Of a DNA stretch of 64,000 nt, positions 25,501-41,543 are shown piece after piece. The notes below the pieces were generated by a model. That model was not told the origin of the DNA. It saw only the letters and a program-made list of their open reading frames with translations, and did no database searches. A program made the translations under genes and the position numbers. Source of the stretch: Coturnix japonica (Eukaryota > Chordata > Aves > Galliformes > Phasianidae); the NCBI RefSeq assembly GCF_001577835.2, contig NC_029521.1, positions 9,538,255 through 9,602,254 of the forward strand, read 5' to 3'. Every line of letters begins with the position of its first letter. Position 1 is the first letter of the stretch.

Positions 25501-28500
25501 TCCCAGACAGCTCCTTTGGACTGTGACTGACAACGCTGGGAAAGCACCGGGATAAATTTATGGAAACATTTCCAAGTGGATGGCAGGCAGTGGTACGATG
25601 CAAACTGATAGTTAAGAGTGAGCAGGAGACCAATCATACCACAGGGGTAGATTAGGAGAGGTGTGGAGAACAAGGCAGATCACCAGCAGAGGCTGGGATG
25701 ATGGAGGGCTGCACAGATGCAACCAAGGCAGCAGGCAAGAACAATGCATGTTTTGCAAGGAGAGGAGCAAGCTCAGGTGGGGCCTACATGGGGCAGGAAT
25801 AAAGACACAGGATGAGGGTGTGGATAATGGCATTAGTTGCAGATGAATAGAAGAGGCTGCATCATAGAGATGTTGCACTGAAAAGATTTGCAGTATACTG
25901 AGCAGCCAATAAGCCAGAACCAAGCAAGGTTTTGCTCTACACAGGAAGAGAGACAAGACCTGCTGGCAGACAACCAGAGGCAGAAGATCAGATAAGCAGG
26001 GTTCAAGGCTGCAAGCAGCACAGGGCCAAATTTATTTGATATATATATATGGAGATCAAGCAAAGAACTGTAGCAGCCATATGCCCCTTTGGCAAGGGAC
26101 AAAGGGCAAGAAAAACACCAGGCTGAATACAGTGGTCTTAGTCCAGGGCCCAAGGCATGAGCAGAGACACTGCCAGAGTCCACGCTGAAATGAACAGTTC
26201 CCCCAAAAGATGCCTCTCTCCCTTAACTCAGTGACCCCCACAAAGACTGGAACAACCAACAGGGGGAGCCAGGCGACCACTGACACCAGCTCAAGGGCTG
26301 GCTCGTTTTGCCCTCAGTCTGCTGTTTCCATTTCCCCGTCTTTAGGGCTTTTATTTAATAAATGGAAGGTTTAACACAAGAGTAGTTAATGCTGGATTGT
26401 AGGACTGAAGATCGAGACAGTGATATCCTCCTAGACTGAGGAATAGGTGCTCGCAGCACTGCACTCCTTGCCAGCTCCTGTATCTATCGGCCAATACCAG
26501 TTGTACTTGACATTAGGTGGAAATCTGAGTGATAGAAACCTCCTAAAATGTCAGAGAAATAAGAAGCTGGGTGGAGAAGAGGGACTTAAATCAGAATTGC
26601 CTGGAGAAACAAGACCGCAAAGCCAGCCCAGCTCTGCTGTTAGAGATGAGACAATTAGTGTACAAGCAACCATGAAAAATCATCCCCAGACATCAGGTAA
26701 TTCACACACAAGGCATAAACACACAGGAAACCATACTTCTTCAACTGTGCAATTAGGAAGGTTACGCTTTTCCCTTTGAAAGACATAAGCAGGAGCAACG
26801 GATGTAACAGTAAAAATACCAGCCCACAAACCCTGCTGCATGCATGCAATCTAACCTTCAGCTGCTGCAAAGGGAAACTCATTCTTCTTGCCTAGAGATG
26901 TCCTCCGAGCAGACTCAGAGGACGCAGCAATTTAATAACACCATTCTCTCTTTCCAGGCTGGCCCTATGCACTGAGATACCATTTCTGTCAAAGCAGAAG
27001 CAGACTAAAATACAACGGGGAATGCTCTACTTTCACTTCATCCCATCCCTATTTTCATTACGCATAGCTATTTCCTGCTGCTCTCGGTGCTCTCAGATCT
27101 GAAGGCAAGTAGGAGGGACTGTCAGCACGGCTCTCACGGGGAGGAAGGGAAGTGATTAGATTAGCAGGATGGCGTGTGCTACCGAGTCATTTCCTGACAC
27201 CCATCCTCATTCACTGTCAGTAACCAAAAGAAAAGTGAAATAGAAGCAGCAGCAAACTTGTGAGTCGCTCCCTAGTTTCACAGTTACATGAAATCATATA
27301 AAATGTATAAAGGTCTGTGGCGTTATTCAGAAGCTTTCCTATTGAAATCAAAAAGCCCCAGAAGAAACAACCCTTGTTTGAATTTCAGGATATCATCCCA
27401 CCTAGGAAAATCTCAAAGGAGAACAACACATTTTACTGCAAATTAACTAAGCCGTTCTGCATTCCAAAAGGTTTCCCAAGAAACTCACAGCAGAGCCACC
27501 AACTTCAGCAAAAGGCCTGTTAGAAATACGTTGCTAGGAAAGGAGGCAAAGAATAAGGCCTCTGAGGTAAAGGGCAAAAGCCTCCCCCGGTGAATGAGAC
27601 ACTGCTGAAGGGGTTTTCTCCAGCTGGAGCTCCCGCATGGATTCCTACCTGTGAACATTTCTCCAGCACCTCCTCCTTGAATTGCAGGAACTTCTCCTGG
27701 ATGACGGGCTGGTTGAGAGCGAAGGACAGGAAGTGCGTGAAGGGCTGCTTCTTACGGAAGCTGTCGAGAAGAACATCGATGCGTGTCCGGGCCGAGATGA
27801 CACCACCGCGCTGCTGTCCTGTAATCACTGCAGGGAAACAAAATGACACCTGTCTGGTTCACACGATGCTTCAGCGAGACTGCTGACACTTGTGCAAAAT
27901 AAACAGTAAATAAATGGATCGTGATTTTGCATTATACTTATCCACTCGATATTGGTGGATCTTGTGAAGGTAAGAACATTTCATCCAGGAGCTGCCAAGA
28001 AGGAATTAGAAAAACCTGCACAAAAGCAGCTCTCTACAGTTATCCCTTAGCTCATTGAAGTGACAGGAATTAAAACTCCCAGCCATGCACGGAGAAACCT
28101 TGCCAGGCTCTCTGCTTGACTTAGAATGCCTGGCACGGCAGTACTTCCTTCCACAAAGGCAGGATGGTGCCATCAAAAATCTCTCTCTGCTCACAAGAAA
28201 GCCATCTCTGTGTGTCTAAAAAACAATAGCAAAGAGTCACTCACTTCAGTGGCTCTTCAGATTTCTAGAGCATTATTTCATGTTTTCACAAAAGCAGCCT
28301 CCTTAGTCAAAGTGAAAAAGGAAATCTACAGAAGATCAGGATGGCCTGTGTTGGTTGTGTATGCACCAAATAGAGCACACTTGAGCTTGAAAGGAAAGAA
28401 CTGCAAAGAGCGAGATTTTCTTGGCTTCCTATTATTACATGTTTTCAACATCTCTCAGCCTTCCTAACAGTTCTTAGGAAAAAGTCAAGACCCACTTACT

Positions 28501-31197
28501 GAGAAGTGCCACCACATTCCTGCACAGTACGACAGCTGGGTCCCCTGTCACCTAATCCTCCGTGCCCTGTCGTGAACGTAACTCTACGCCACACAGCAAG
28601 AGCCCTCTGGATTCCCACTTAGGCAGAAACCCGGTGAACAACACCTCCTGTCTTGTTAAGTCGCTGTAAGTGATGAGAAGGAACATACGGTACAAGTATT
28701 GCCTGCTCTCACTCTGAGGATCAACTAACAGCATCAGGGAGGCAGCAACATCATCAAAACACTGCTTGTATTAAAGAATGTTATGAAGTTTCTTTCACGT
28801 CTAAGCAGACAACACAACACTTTTTTTTAGATGTATACTGCAAGTCCTAATAATTAATGGATATGGGAATAATTAAAACAAAAAAGCACAGTCAGGCCCA
28901 AGGTTCACAGGGCAGTCATTTGTATTTAAGAAGACTTCAGTGAGAGTATTCATAGGCTTAAAAGGGAATTTTCCCCCCCCCTCAAGATTCTTAACTCTGC
29001 TTTATAGAGGCTTACAGTCGAGGCAAAAAAGCTCAAGAGAAATGGGAGGTGATTTTCCCAGGGCTATAAAGAGAGTCAGGGCCAGAAGCAGGAGTTGAAG
29101 GAAAACACCTCTTATTCCTCCTCCTTGCTCAAACTGTGGAAGAACCAGTGAAGGAACACTTACCAATTTCTCCCTCCACTCCAGGCTTGGGAATGCTGAT
29201 TGAGGTTCGAGTCTCTGTTTCTAGTCTCTTCTTGGTTTCTCCTTTCTTCCCTATTATGTACCTGGAGGCATAACAGCAAAACAGCACAGTGTTGCTGGAC
29301 CACTCCCCATCAGGGACCAGACCCCAGCAGCCTCAAAGGCTCTCCTGACACTTGACATGCCCATGCCAGAGGGATGCACGCATCCAGCTCAGAAAGCATC
29401 TCTGTGGCTGCCATCAGCCTTTGGCCAAGGGGTGACAGGCAGGGGCCCACAACTTGCTTCAGCTGTGGCATTACCATCCATGTTATCACTTTTCCCCACA
29501 TGAAGAGCTAACGACACTTTCCGGTTGGTGTGTTGCTCAAGGTAGTTATTTGCCAGCATCCAAAACACAAAAGAATGCCTTCTCTACAGTTCAGTAAAAC
29601 TATTTAACCCATGAAACTGTCAAAACTAACTGGATAAAGCTTTGAACGTGGCAGGCTTCCCAGTGAACATCAGATCTGAGTCAACAGTCGGTTCCAGGTG
29701 TGTGTGCTTTCTCTCAAAGCTTTCACAAATCCCTCTGGCAGGCTGCTCCCCCCAGTTCTTTCTCCCTTTCTTCCACCCTCGCTGACACTTTCATGTTCAA
29801 GGGAAGAGATGCTCAAACACTCTCCTACCAGCCAGAAAGCACCACCTGCTGTCTCTGCCACAGCAAAGGCTAGGAGTCAAGCGTGGCACAACTGCATTAG
29901 AAAGGCACTGACAATTTTCCTCTCCCAAAAGCAGGACAGACACAAAACAGAATATGTTTCAGAGATCTGGTGCTTATCCTGACCCCGTCCAAAAGATATC
30001 CTACATAGAAAAGCTTCCCCAGTCAAAGGCAACTCACAGAAACCAGAACCCCGTAAGCTCACTTGTAGAAGGGGCTGGGAACCGCCACTCTGCACTGGAA
30101 GCCCTTCTCAGTCTCTTCCACCACAAAGGCGTCGCATGGTTCATCCGCACAGTCACTGGGCCCTACCAGGAAAAGCAGTGCTACATGTAGGAAAACAGCC
30201 TCACAGCCTTCCCCTGAGGTCAAAGAAAGCAACAGACTGACTTCTCTCTGCTGCAACTAACTGCTTTTTATTTCACCTTGTACCAGCTTCAAAAAAACAT
30301 AACGACTGCTTCCAAATCTGCCTGGCTGGGAGGCACACAGAGCCTGTACTCACGAGTCCTGCCTTTATCCTGGCTGCAATTTGTGCAACAGCCTGCTGGG
30401 AATGCCCTCCTCCGAGTTTTGCACTGCTGTCCAACAGCACAATGAGACACCGGAGCAGAAATTTACAAGTCACAGAAGAATAAAAATAAAAGGTGAGGAT
30501 AGTTTTAGTTCAAGGGCCCAGAGATTTGTGCCTGTTAAAAATCAAATACGCTTTCCAGAAAGAGGTTGGAGGGGGCTCTCTGTGCTTCCCCACACATACG
30601 TGGGTGGATCTGGGTAGCAGGCAGCTTATAACTGCTTTGTTTGATGCACTGAAAGTCAGGGTGGAAAGGAGAAACACCATGGCCACAATTCTCTCTGAAA
30701 GATAACAAAGGGACATTTCTCTGCCTACAACTCACACAGAACTACAACAAGCATGAGGGCAGAAAGACAACATAAAGCAAAGCAGAACCCATGAAAAATA
30801 GATCTACAGAGCCAAAGCACGGCTTTTTTTTATTTTAGTTACTAGAGGATCATTCAGATCTGACAAAAATGATCAACACCCAAACCTACTACATACTTGC
30901 TAATTAGGGCTACATCCACTCTGTGGTCACAGAGATCACCCTTCTGATGACCAACACAAAGTGTTTTTTTCTGCTTTTCACATCTCATCCCACCATACAG
31001 ACAGGCCTTGATGCACACAGACAGCAGAGGTGATGTGAAGTGTCAGCTCTGTCCCCGTGCTACTGCAGTGATCCCCTGTGCCACACACCTGTGTAGAAGT
31101 CCTCCTCTTCCTCTTGCTGCTGGACCTGCTCTTGAACGATGTTCTTCCTGTACACTCGCCCACCAATGCTGATCAGGGTGGGCCGTAGGACATCCAT
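5424..31197 (-). CDS. ASCC1: ASCC1, activating signal cointegrator 1 complex subunit 1
   Basis: Complete gene of nine coding exons in transcript order: 31197-31089, 30162-30063, 29261-29164, 27827-27649, 21069-20933, 18975-18856, 15785-15658, 14325-14246, 5540-5424. Total is 355 codons plus TGA, against 357 aa in human. ASCC1 pairs a KH RNA-binding domain with a 2H phosphoesterase-like (AKAP7-type) domain and works with ASCC2/ASCC3 in transcription coactivation and alkylation-damage repair. Seen here: KH loop GKKG (74-77) in KYIIGKKGETKK; the two HxT motifs of the 2H fold, HLT (178-180) in KLHLTLG and HAT (276-278) in KLHATVMNT; conserved N-terminus MDVLRPTLI and C-terminal LFENFSFG. Start: ATG 31197 follows an acceptor at 31223 and matches the mammalian N-terminus. 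All splice sites are GT-AG and phases agree. Exon 6 uses the acceptor giving DQITGGKPL. Confidence 0.95.
10558..10587. repeat. (TC)n dinucleotide microsatellite
   Basis: About fifteen uninterrupted TC units in the last ASCC1 intron, preceded by a C-run at 10528-10536. Confidence 0.9.
12515..12660. promoter_or_regulatory. Candidate regulatory block: AP-1 palindrome next to homeodomain cores
   Basis: ATGACTCAT (12634-12642), a full AP-1 palindrome, is followed immediately by GTAATTAATTAATGCC. A second AT patch with ATAAATAATGTATATAAA lies at about 12520-12540. It is in the last ASCC1 intron. Function is only inferred from motif density. Confidence 0.25.
14810..14998 (-). other. Candidate unannotated cassette exon inside ASCC1 (63 codons)
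   Basis: On the minus strand, GGCAG precedes 14998 and GTGAGTG follows 14810. The 189-base segment is open and its length is a multiple of three. ASCC1 exon 7 ends with one base of a codon (G) and exon 8 begins with two, so inclusion would keep frame, adding VASSLCAELPYQ...EEIFNVFS between DPSG and EERSS. The open frame runs from about 15029 to 14721 and has protein-like composition (amphipathic AIEITLYLIRDLNSIVG). Against it: the acceptor has a purine-rich upstream tract, known mammalian ASCC1 has nothing here, and I do not recognise the peptide. It may be chance or a decayed retrocopy. Confidence 0.22.
15385..15625 (+). mobile_element. CR1 LINE 3' fragment, sense on +
   Basis: Contains AGATTTAGATTGGATATAAGG, GTGAGGCACCGGAACAGGC, GCCCAGAGAGG and the ending GGTCCCTTCCAACTC, in CR1 order. 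It ends about 30 bases from the ASCC1 exon-7 donor (15658) and is antisense to that gene. Typical short 5'-truncated copy. Confidence 0.85.
15786..18855 (-). other. ASCC1 intron 6, no gene seen
   Basis: 3.07 kb intron between the exons at 18856 and 15785. An AT-rich block at about 16320-16680 stands out from its GC-richer surroundings. I see no repeat family, RNA gene or splice-bounded frame. Confidence 0.55.
16320..16680. promoter_or_regulatory. Candidate conserved non-coding block (AT-rich)
   Basis: An AT-rich island with sharp edges in GC-richer intron 6 of ASCC1, with repeated AAATTAG/GAATTATAATGG elements and non-repetitive texture. It resembles vertebrate conserved non-coding elements, but conservation cannot be seen from one sequence. 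Confidence 0.2.
21070..27648 (-). other. ASCC1 intron 4 (6.6 kb), no gene seen
   Basis: Intron between the exons at 27649 and 21069. It contains a short CR1 3' tip (about 23000-23081), a T-run (23501-23523) and unremarkable unique sequence. All open frames are short and not bounded by convincing splice sites. Confidence 0.6.
23000..23081 (+). mobile_element. CR1 LINE 3' tip, sense on +
   Basis: GGGATGATCTTAGAGGTC followed by CCCAATCTTGGTGATTCCGTGATTCC corresponds to the last bases of a CR1 element, including two copies of the GATTCYGT-type 3' octamer. Only the extreme 3' end is present. Confidence 0.7.
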
Positions 31198-31223
31198 CAC
31201 GCTGCTCTTGCAAGGACAGCGAG
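31089..31223 (-). other. ASCC1: ASCC1 first coding exon with 5' UTR part
   Basis: The acceptor TTTTTGCAG ends at 31224 and exon sequence runs from 31223. The ATG at 31197-31195 opens MDVLRPTLISIGGR, matching the mammalian MEVLRPQLIRIDGR region. The donor GTGTGT follows 31089. The 26 untranslated bases here mean at least one upstream non-coding exon, for which a good candidate ends at 32643. Confidence 0.8.
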
Positions 31224-31361
31224 CTGCAAAAATACAGGCAGCTGTGTGAGGACAGGCGAGCCCTGAGGGATATCCCTGAGCTCCTCAAACCCTGCCAGCA
31301 TTCAGAAGCTCCGCAAGGGCCGTGGCCCAACCACCCTAGCACATTTCCCATTGTCCTTTTG

Positions 31362-31940
31362 CATAGAATCACCACAGTTGGAAAAGACCACTAAGGTCAT
31401 CTCCTTCAATCACCAAACCACCGCCCACGTCCCCCAGTACCACATCTTCACAGCTCTGCAGCACCTCCAGGAGCAGCGACTCCCCCAACCTCCCCAGGCA
31501 GCCCGTGCCTACACACCACCATGCTGAGAAGAACTGTGTCCTAACTCCCTACCTGACCATCCTCTGGAACAACCTTAGACCACCACCTCTCACCCTCCTG
31601 CTGTTAACTGGGAGCAGGGGCCAACCTCCATCTCACCACAGCCTCCATCATCTCACCACAGCCTCCATCATCTCACCACAGCCTCCATCATCTCACCACA
31701 GCCTCCATCATCTCACCACAGCCNCTCACCACAGCCTCCATCATCTCACCACAGCCTCCATCATCTCACCACAGCCTCCATCATCTCACCACAGCCTCCA
31801 TCATCTCACCACAGCCTCCCTTCAGGTCTCCTCACTTTTCCACACTGACCCATCCCAATTCCTTCAGCCACTCCCATGTGTTCCAGCTCACAGCTGTGCT
31901 GCCCTTCTGTGGAGCCCTTTGTTATTTCAATTGAGGAAAG
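31362..31940 (-). mobile_element. CR1 LINE 3' fragment, sense on -, expanded by a minisatellite
   Basis: Begins with CATAGAATCACCACAGTTGG, then GGAAAAGACCACTAAGGTCAT, CACCTCCAGGAGC, CTCCCCAGGCAGCCCGTGCC and, after the 20-base repeat block, CCTCCCTTCAGGTC and on to about 31940. This is the reverse complement of the CR1 3' region. It lies between the ASCC1 coding exon 1 and its leader exon. The left end is clear; the right boundary is approximate. Confidence 0.75.
31625..31818. repeat. 20-bp minisatellite, about 9-10 units, containing an N
   Basis: The unit GCCTCCATCATCTCACCACA repeats nearly perfectly. One unit is broken at 31721-31730, where the only ambiguous base here (N at 31724) lies, so the copy number is not reliable. 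The unit is part of the CR1 sequence itself, so the array arose by local expansion within that insertion. Confidence 0.9.
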
Positions 31941-32299
31941 CTGAGCTGCCCTGCTACAGGACACCAGGCACTCGAGCTCCTGAAGATACTAACACGTTAA
32001 AAAGCATGTAAGCCCCACAGAGCATTCCTGCATCACCTCAGCACACCCCTCGTGTTCCTCACAGCTTACACGGTGCTTTTTCCCCACAAAAAAAACACAA
32101 GATTCCCTGTGGAAAGATACAGCGAGTTTGAGACAAAGGCAGGGGATCCTGGAGGTATTACGGGGAGATGTGGGATGACTAGCATAGAGAACACGCTGCC
32201 ATACAGCAGCAGGTCGGTCAGCCCTCGGACCTACACACGTCACTACAACGTTCATGTGGAGCAGCTCTAAGGGAGCCCCATTAGCAGGCCGCCCTGCGC

Positions 32300-32800
32300 C
32301 GTAGTGTCAGTGTGCACTAGCACGGCACCTGCCGGCCGCAAGGCGCAGGGCCCGCTCCCGATGGAGGCCGCGCTCCAACCCCCCTCCCCGCTCCACGACA
32401 CCCCCGTCTCCATGGTTACCGCCCCCCCCCAACGGAAGTCGATCTCGGCCGCGCGCAGCGCGCTCCCGCCCGCCCTCCCGGCCCAGCATGCACCGCGAGC
32501 GCGATCACGCGCGCCGCCTGCGCCAAGCGGTGCGAGCACCCAGGTGAGAGCGGAGCGGGAGGAGCAGGGCGGGCAGCGGGACGGCGGGCACAGGGCGGGC
32601 AAACACCGGGCACAGCCCAGCGGCCCACACGGCCGCACTCACCGAGAAGCGGCTCGCTACGGAAGCCGGGGAGGGGCCTTGGCGGGACGCATGCGTGGGA
32701 ACGGGGGGGAGCTGTGTGAGGGAGCGCTTGGCGCAGGCGCAATAAAGGGCGCTGGGTGTGGGCGGCTGTGTGCGAACGGGGCGGGAAAGCGCGGCACGCA
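32300..32800. promoter_or_regulatory. Shared CpG-island promoter of ASCC1 (-) and ANAPC16 (+)
   Basis: About 500 bases dense in CpG. The + strand has a strong donor (CCCAG then GTGAGAG) after 32543. The - strand has a strong donor (TCTCG then GTGAGTG) after 32643. The two leader exons thus point toward each other rather than apart: ASCC1 would start above 32643 and read leftward, ANAPC16 would start below about 32488 and read rightward. Exact transcription starts cannot be read. Confidence 0.6.
32488..32543 (+). other. ANAPC16: ANAPC16 leader exon (3' part) with in-frame upstream ATG
   Basis: The donor after 32543 is excellent. If spliced to the acceptor before 34071, the ATG at 32488-32490 runs in frame into the conserved ANAPC16 start at 34087: 19 codons start in this exon (the last one split by the junction) and five more follow. 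The encoded extension is basic (MHRERDHARRLRQAVRAPR then LGRGE). The conserved downstream ATG has the better Kozak context (G at -3, G at +4). The 5' end of the exon is unknown. Confidence 0.45.
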
Positions 32801-32821
32801 CACAAAATGGCGGGCGGGGAA

Positions 32822-33080
32822 TTGGAGAGTCACAGAGCGAGCCGGGTTGGAAGGGACCTCAAGGATCATGTAGTTCCAACCCCCTGCCTGGCAGGGCCAC
32901 CAAACATACACCTTTACTAGATCAGGTTGCACAGGGCCCCGTCCAACCTGGTCTTGAACACCTCCAAGGACGGGGCATCCACAACCTCCCAGGGCAGCCT
33001 GTTCCAGAGCCTGACCACTGCTCTGTGGGTGAATGCTGCTGTGTGTGTCTGGTCTCACAGTGCAAGATCTCTTCCAACTA
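32822..33080 (-). mobile_element. CR1 LINE 3' fragment, sense on -
   Basis: Starts GAGAGTCACAGAGCGAGCCGG, continues GTTGGAAGGGACCTCAAGG, CCAACCCCCTGCC, CTAGATCAGGTTGCACAGGG, GGGCATCCACAACCTCCC and CAGCCTGTTCCAGAGCCTGACCAC; this is the reverse complement of the CR1 3' end. It lies in ANAPC16 intron 1, about 280 bases from the leader donor. Confidence 0.9.
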
Positions 33081-34011
33081 CCCAATGTAATAGGGCACCA
33101 ACTATATAGTGTAAAAGGGTGCTGTGTGATTCAGTGATACATGAAAGAGCCTGCCAAAAAGTGCTGAACAGAAACACCTGAAATGGAGAGGGAAGCGCTG
33201 GAGCAGCGAGCCTTGTCGCTTAGAAAAGCCCAGCAGCAGCTTCTGTGCTTCGAGGGGGTGTTTGACAAGTGTTAAACATCGACACAAACAGTCGCTCTAC
33301 AAAGACTGAGGAGAAGCCAGGCAAGCAGCATCCAGCCTTGTGCTGTACAGGCAGATTCTCATTTACCACTGTTGTAGGGCCAGGGCACGGTGTGAAGGCA
33401 GCTGATGCAAAGCAGCTGATGCAAGGCAGGGCGCTGTTGCTGCAGCCAGGCGCGGTGTGGCTACACGCAGGATGTGCAGGGGAACTGGCAGTCCCGTGGG
33501 CTTCCAGGTTTTATGAGGGAGCGGGGCTGTTTCTATGTTCGTGCTCCTGGAAACGAGGCCAAAATAAAGAGTCTTTTTATGGCTCTCAGGAGCGGGAGCA
33601 GAGCCAAGCAGCTGACGGCCTGCGGAGCTGGGTCAGCGACCTGCACCAGGTTATTTTTACACGCTGCAGCCACCCTGCCACATTCCCAGGCCCTTCGCCA
33701 CGAGGGTCGGCCCGAGGGCTGCCCACCGTTTGGTGGTGCTGCCGTGGGGTGTGACAGCTGCCCGCGGCTGAGCAGGGTGCAAAGCCGCAGCCGTTCTCAG
33801 CAGCTGGCTCTGGAGTCGGCCGTGACAGGCGTGCCTGGCTGCGTGCCCTGCCGCTGTGATGTGCTGGGGAACTCCAGCGGTGCAGCCAGGGCGGATGTGC
33901 GCAGGCCGGGGCATGCACCCTGTGGCCAGCTTCCTGCCCCTCTGGGTGTGTGGGACGAGGCTCCCAGCCCTATTTGTACCCATTAACACTGATGTCTTAG
34001 CCCAGAAGTGA

Positions 34012-39168
<5,157 letters not shown>

Positions 39169-39280
39169 GCACGTCTGGATCCCTGCTGCCGGAGAGCAGA
39201 AGGAAGGAGCTCTCTGGCCCAGCTTCAAAATACACCACCATCTATCAGGGTATTTACAGCTGTGTCAGCGGGATTGGGCT

Positions 39281-39300
39281 GAAAGAAAGAAAGAAAGAAG
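39281..39300. repeat. (GAAA)n microsatellite in the ANAPC16 3' UTR
   Basis: About five GAAA units followed by a G-run, 110 bases after the ANAPC16 stop and before its poly(A) signal. Confidence 0.8.
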
Positions 39301-39669
39301 GGGGGACGTAAAGCCGAGTGGCAGGGGAAGCAGCCCAGTAAGTTGGCCTGTCATTTACCTCCTGTGTGCTGACCCAGGTTATCTCCTGCCTGGGAAGTGT
39401 GTGTCTGTGCCACTCCAGCCCGGCCTCTGCTGGGCACTGCCAGGCTCTGCCAGCAAGGCTCCTTTCTTCGAGGAGCTGACAGGGTGAGCCCCATCCTGCA
39501 GGGCTGTGTCCAGCGCTGCCTCCTGCATTGCTGAAACCCTTTTCTTCCCAGCACTGTTTCCCTTTTGTCTGCACGGTGCTGGTGGCACATCCCTCTTTAA
39601 CGCAGAAGCTGTACCCTGAATACACTGAAACCCTTCTCCTCCTTATTACGTGTTAAAGTGCTCTGTGAT

Positions 39670-39675
39670 AATAAA
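39670..39675 (+). terminator. ANAPC16 poly(A) signal (AATAAA)
   Basis: AATAAA within GTGATAATAAAATAATTCTG, about 500 bases past the stop codon, followed by a T/G-rich stretch (GCTTGGTGTGGGGGCAGGGTGTG). This gives a 3' UTR of about 520 bases. Confidence 0.7.
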
Positions 39676-39699
39676 ATAATTCTGCCTTTGAAACCATTG

Positions 39700-40880
39700 C
39701 TCTTCACCGCTTGGTGTGGGGGCAGGGTGTGATGAAAGGAGCAGTCAGCTGCTGAGGTGGGAACGAGGTTTAATGGAGCTCTGAGGCACCTCGGCTGCTG
39801 TAATGGTAAACTAAGTACAATCAAAAACATCCTCAGAGAGAAGGAAAACAAAGGCCGCCTGCTTCATGCTCAGAAGTGGATTGACTTAAATCAGATCTTA
39901 ATCCCGCTTCCAATCCGTGCATTTTAATCATCTTGTTTTTCATTTGTACCTCAGCTCCGTTCTTAAGGAGAACTGGCTTTCTGCTTTCTGCCATAACCAT
40001 CTCAACATGTTCATTTTCCATTGGAGCCTTAACGCCGTGCTCGCCAGCAGGGGGATGGGCTCAGTGCTGAACAACCTCACAATCCGGCTGCCCAGTTTTT
40101 CCATCTTCATTATCTGACTTCCCAGCTGATTTTTTCCCTTTTAACCCAGCGGCCTCAGTCCAGCCACATCTGGATTGAGACTGAGACGCCATTGAATCTG
40201 GACTCAGTTCAGCAGTTTTGCCAGCGATCTGTGGTAACAAAAACCAAAGGGGAAAAGCACGGGGCCGTGTTTTGCATTTGCTTCTGTTTATGAAGGAGTT
40301 CTGGTATCGGAGCCAACTCTTCATCACCTGGAGAGAGGGGCTGAGATTGCAGGCGGTGGGAGCACCCTCACAGTGCAGGACGTGGTGGGGAGCAGCACAG
40401 AGCCAGCTCCTGTGTGCCGGGCACTGGGATGCGTGTGCAGGCAGCGGCCCTGCCCCCATCACATCTCCTCCTCTTACCTGAACGCTGCTTTACCCCAGCT
40501 GCATAAACCCACTGTGGCCAAAGGTGCTGAAAACACGGCTGTCCTCTGCCTGCCTCTCACCCACCCTGTGTGCCACCATCAGAAATAAACCTTTGGCTCT
40601 CATTGCACACAGTGAAGCTTTGCCACCACCGTGGCTATGGGGGCACCACGGCACAAGGGCGGCACTGCCCGGCTCTCACCATCTCGGTGCCCGCTGGGGC
40701 TGAGCCCCGCCGAGCCCCCCCCTCCCGTCCTTGTTTTTCAGCCGGTTTGTCGGGCTTGAGCTGGAACAAGCAGAGCAGGGAACAACCCCAACCCCCTGCC
40801 GTACATGGTGTGTTTGTATGTGCACGGCACCAAAATAGACGCGTGTGTGACAGCGGTTCAGAGGAAGTGAAAAGTTCACG
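39700..40880. other. Intergenic stretch between ANAPC16 and the DDIT4 upstream island, nothing recognised
   Basis: Unique sequence of mixed composition with only short chance frames on both strands. I found no repeat, RNA gene or convincing regulatory motif. Confidence 0.5.
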
Positions 40881-41339
40881 GTGTACAGTATGACAAACGC
40901 ACAAACACATCGGGCCGCCCCTCCTCGGCCCGGTAAACACTGGATGTAACGCGGCGGAGCGCTGCGGGGCTCAAAGCCCCTCTGCCCTCTGCTCCGAGCG
41001 CCCCGTTTCCTCCTGGTGCAGCCGCGGGGCGCTCACAGCCCGCACCATCACCGCACGGCCGGGGGGATCGGCCGCCCCGTGAGCGGCACCGCCGTGACTG
41101 CGACGAGCGGAGGGGGAAGGGAGCGGCGGGGCTGCGGATCAAGTTGAGGCGGGGAAAGGAGAGAAAAAAAGCCCGAACAAAGAGTCCCGTTCAGGCCGCT
41201 CGATGGTTTTCCTGTGGGTGCCGGCGGCAGAACGCCATGTACCGGGACGGCACCGGGCCCAGCGCCCAGCCAAGGAACGCGATGGGCCACAACCACGAAC
41301 GGGGATGTGGGGCTGGCAGCCACGGGGCGAACAGCGGGC

Positions 41340-41499
41340 ACACAAATACAGGGCACACACACACAGGGCACACACACACACACACACACACAGTGGGCAC
41401 ACACACACACACACACACACAGTGTCGGATTTTCACACACACACACACACACAGGGGGCACACACNGGGCACATACACACACACACACACACACAGGGG

Positions 41500-41542
<43 letters not shown>

Positions 41543-41543
41543 G
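41340..41543. repeat. (CA)n compound microsatellite with an N
   Basis: Five or more CA tracts separated by GGGCACA or GTGTCGGATTTT interruptions. An N at 41466 marks an uncertain base. The length is not reliable. Confidence 0.95.

Noticed and set aside
32304-32873. 189-codon open frame on + over the ASCC1/ANAPC16 promoter
   Set aside because: Driven by CpG-island composition, runs into a CR1 copy and has no conserved peptide. Only the small ATG-led leader segment at 32488-32543 is kept as a candidate.
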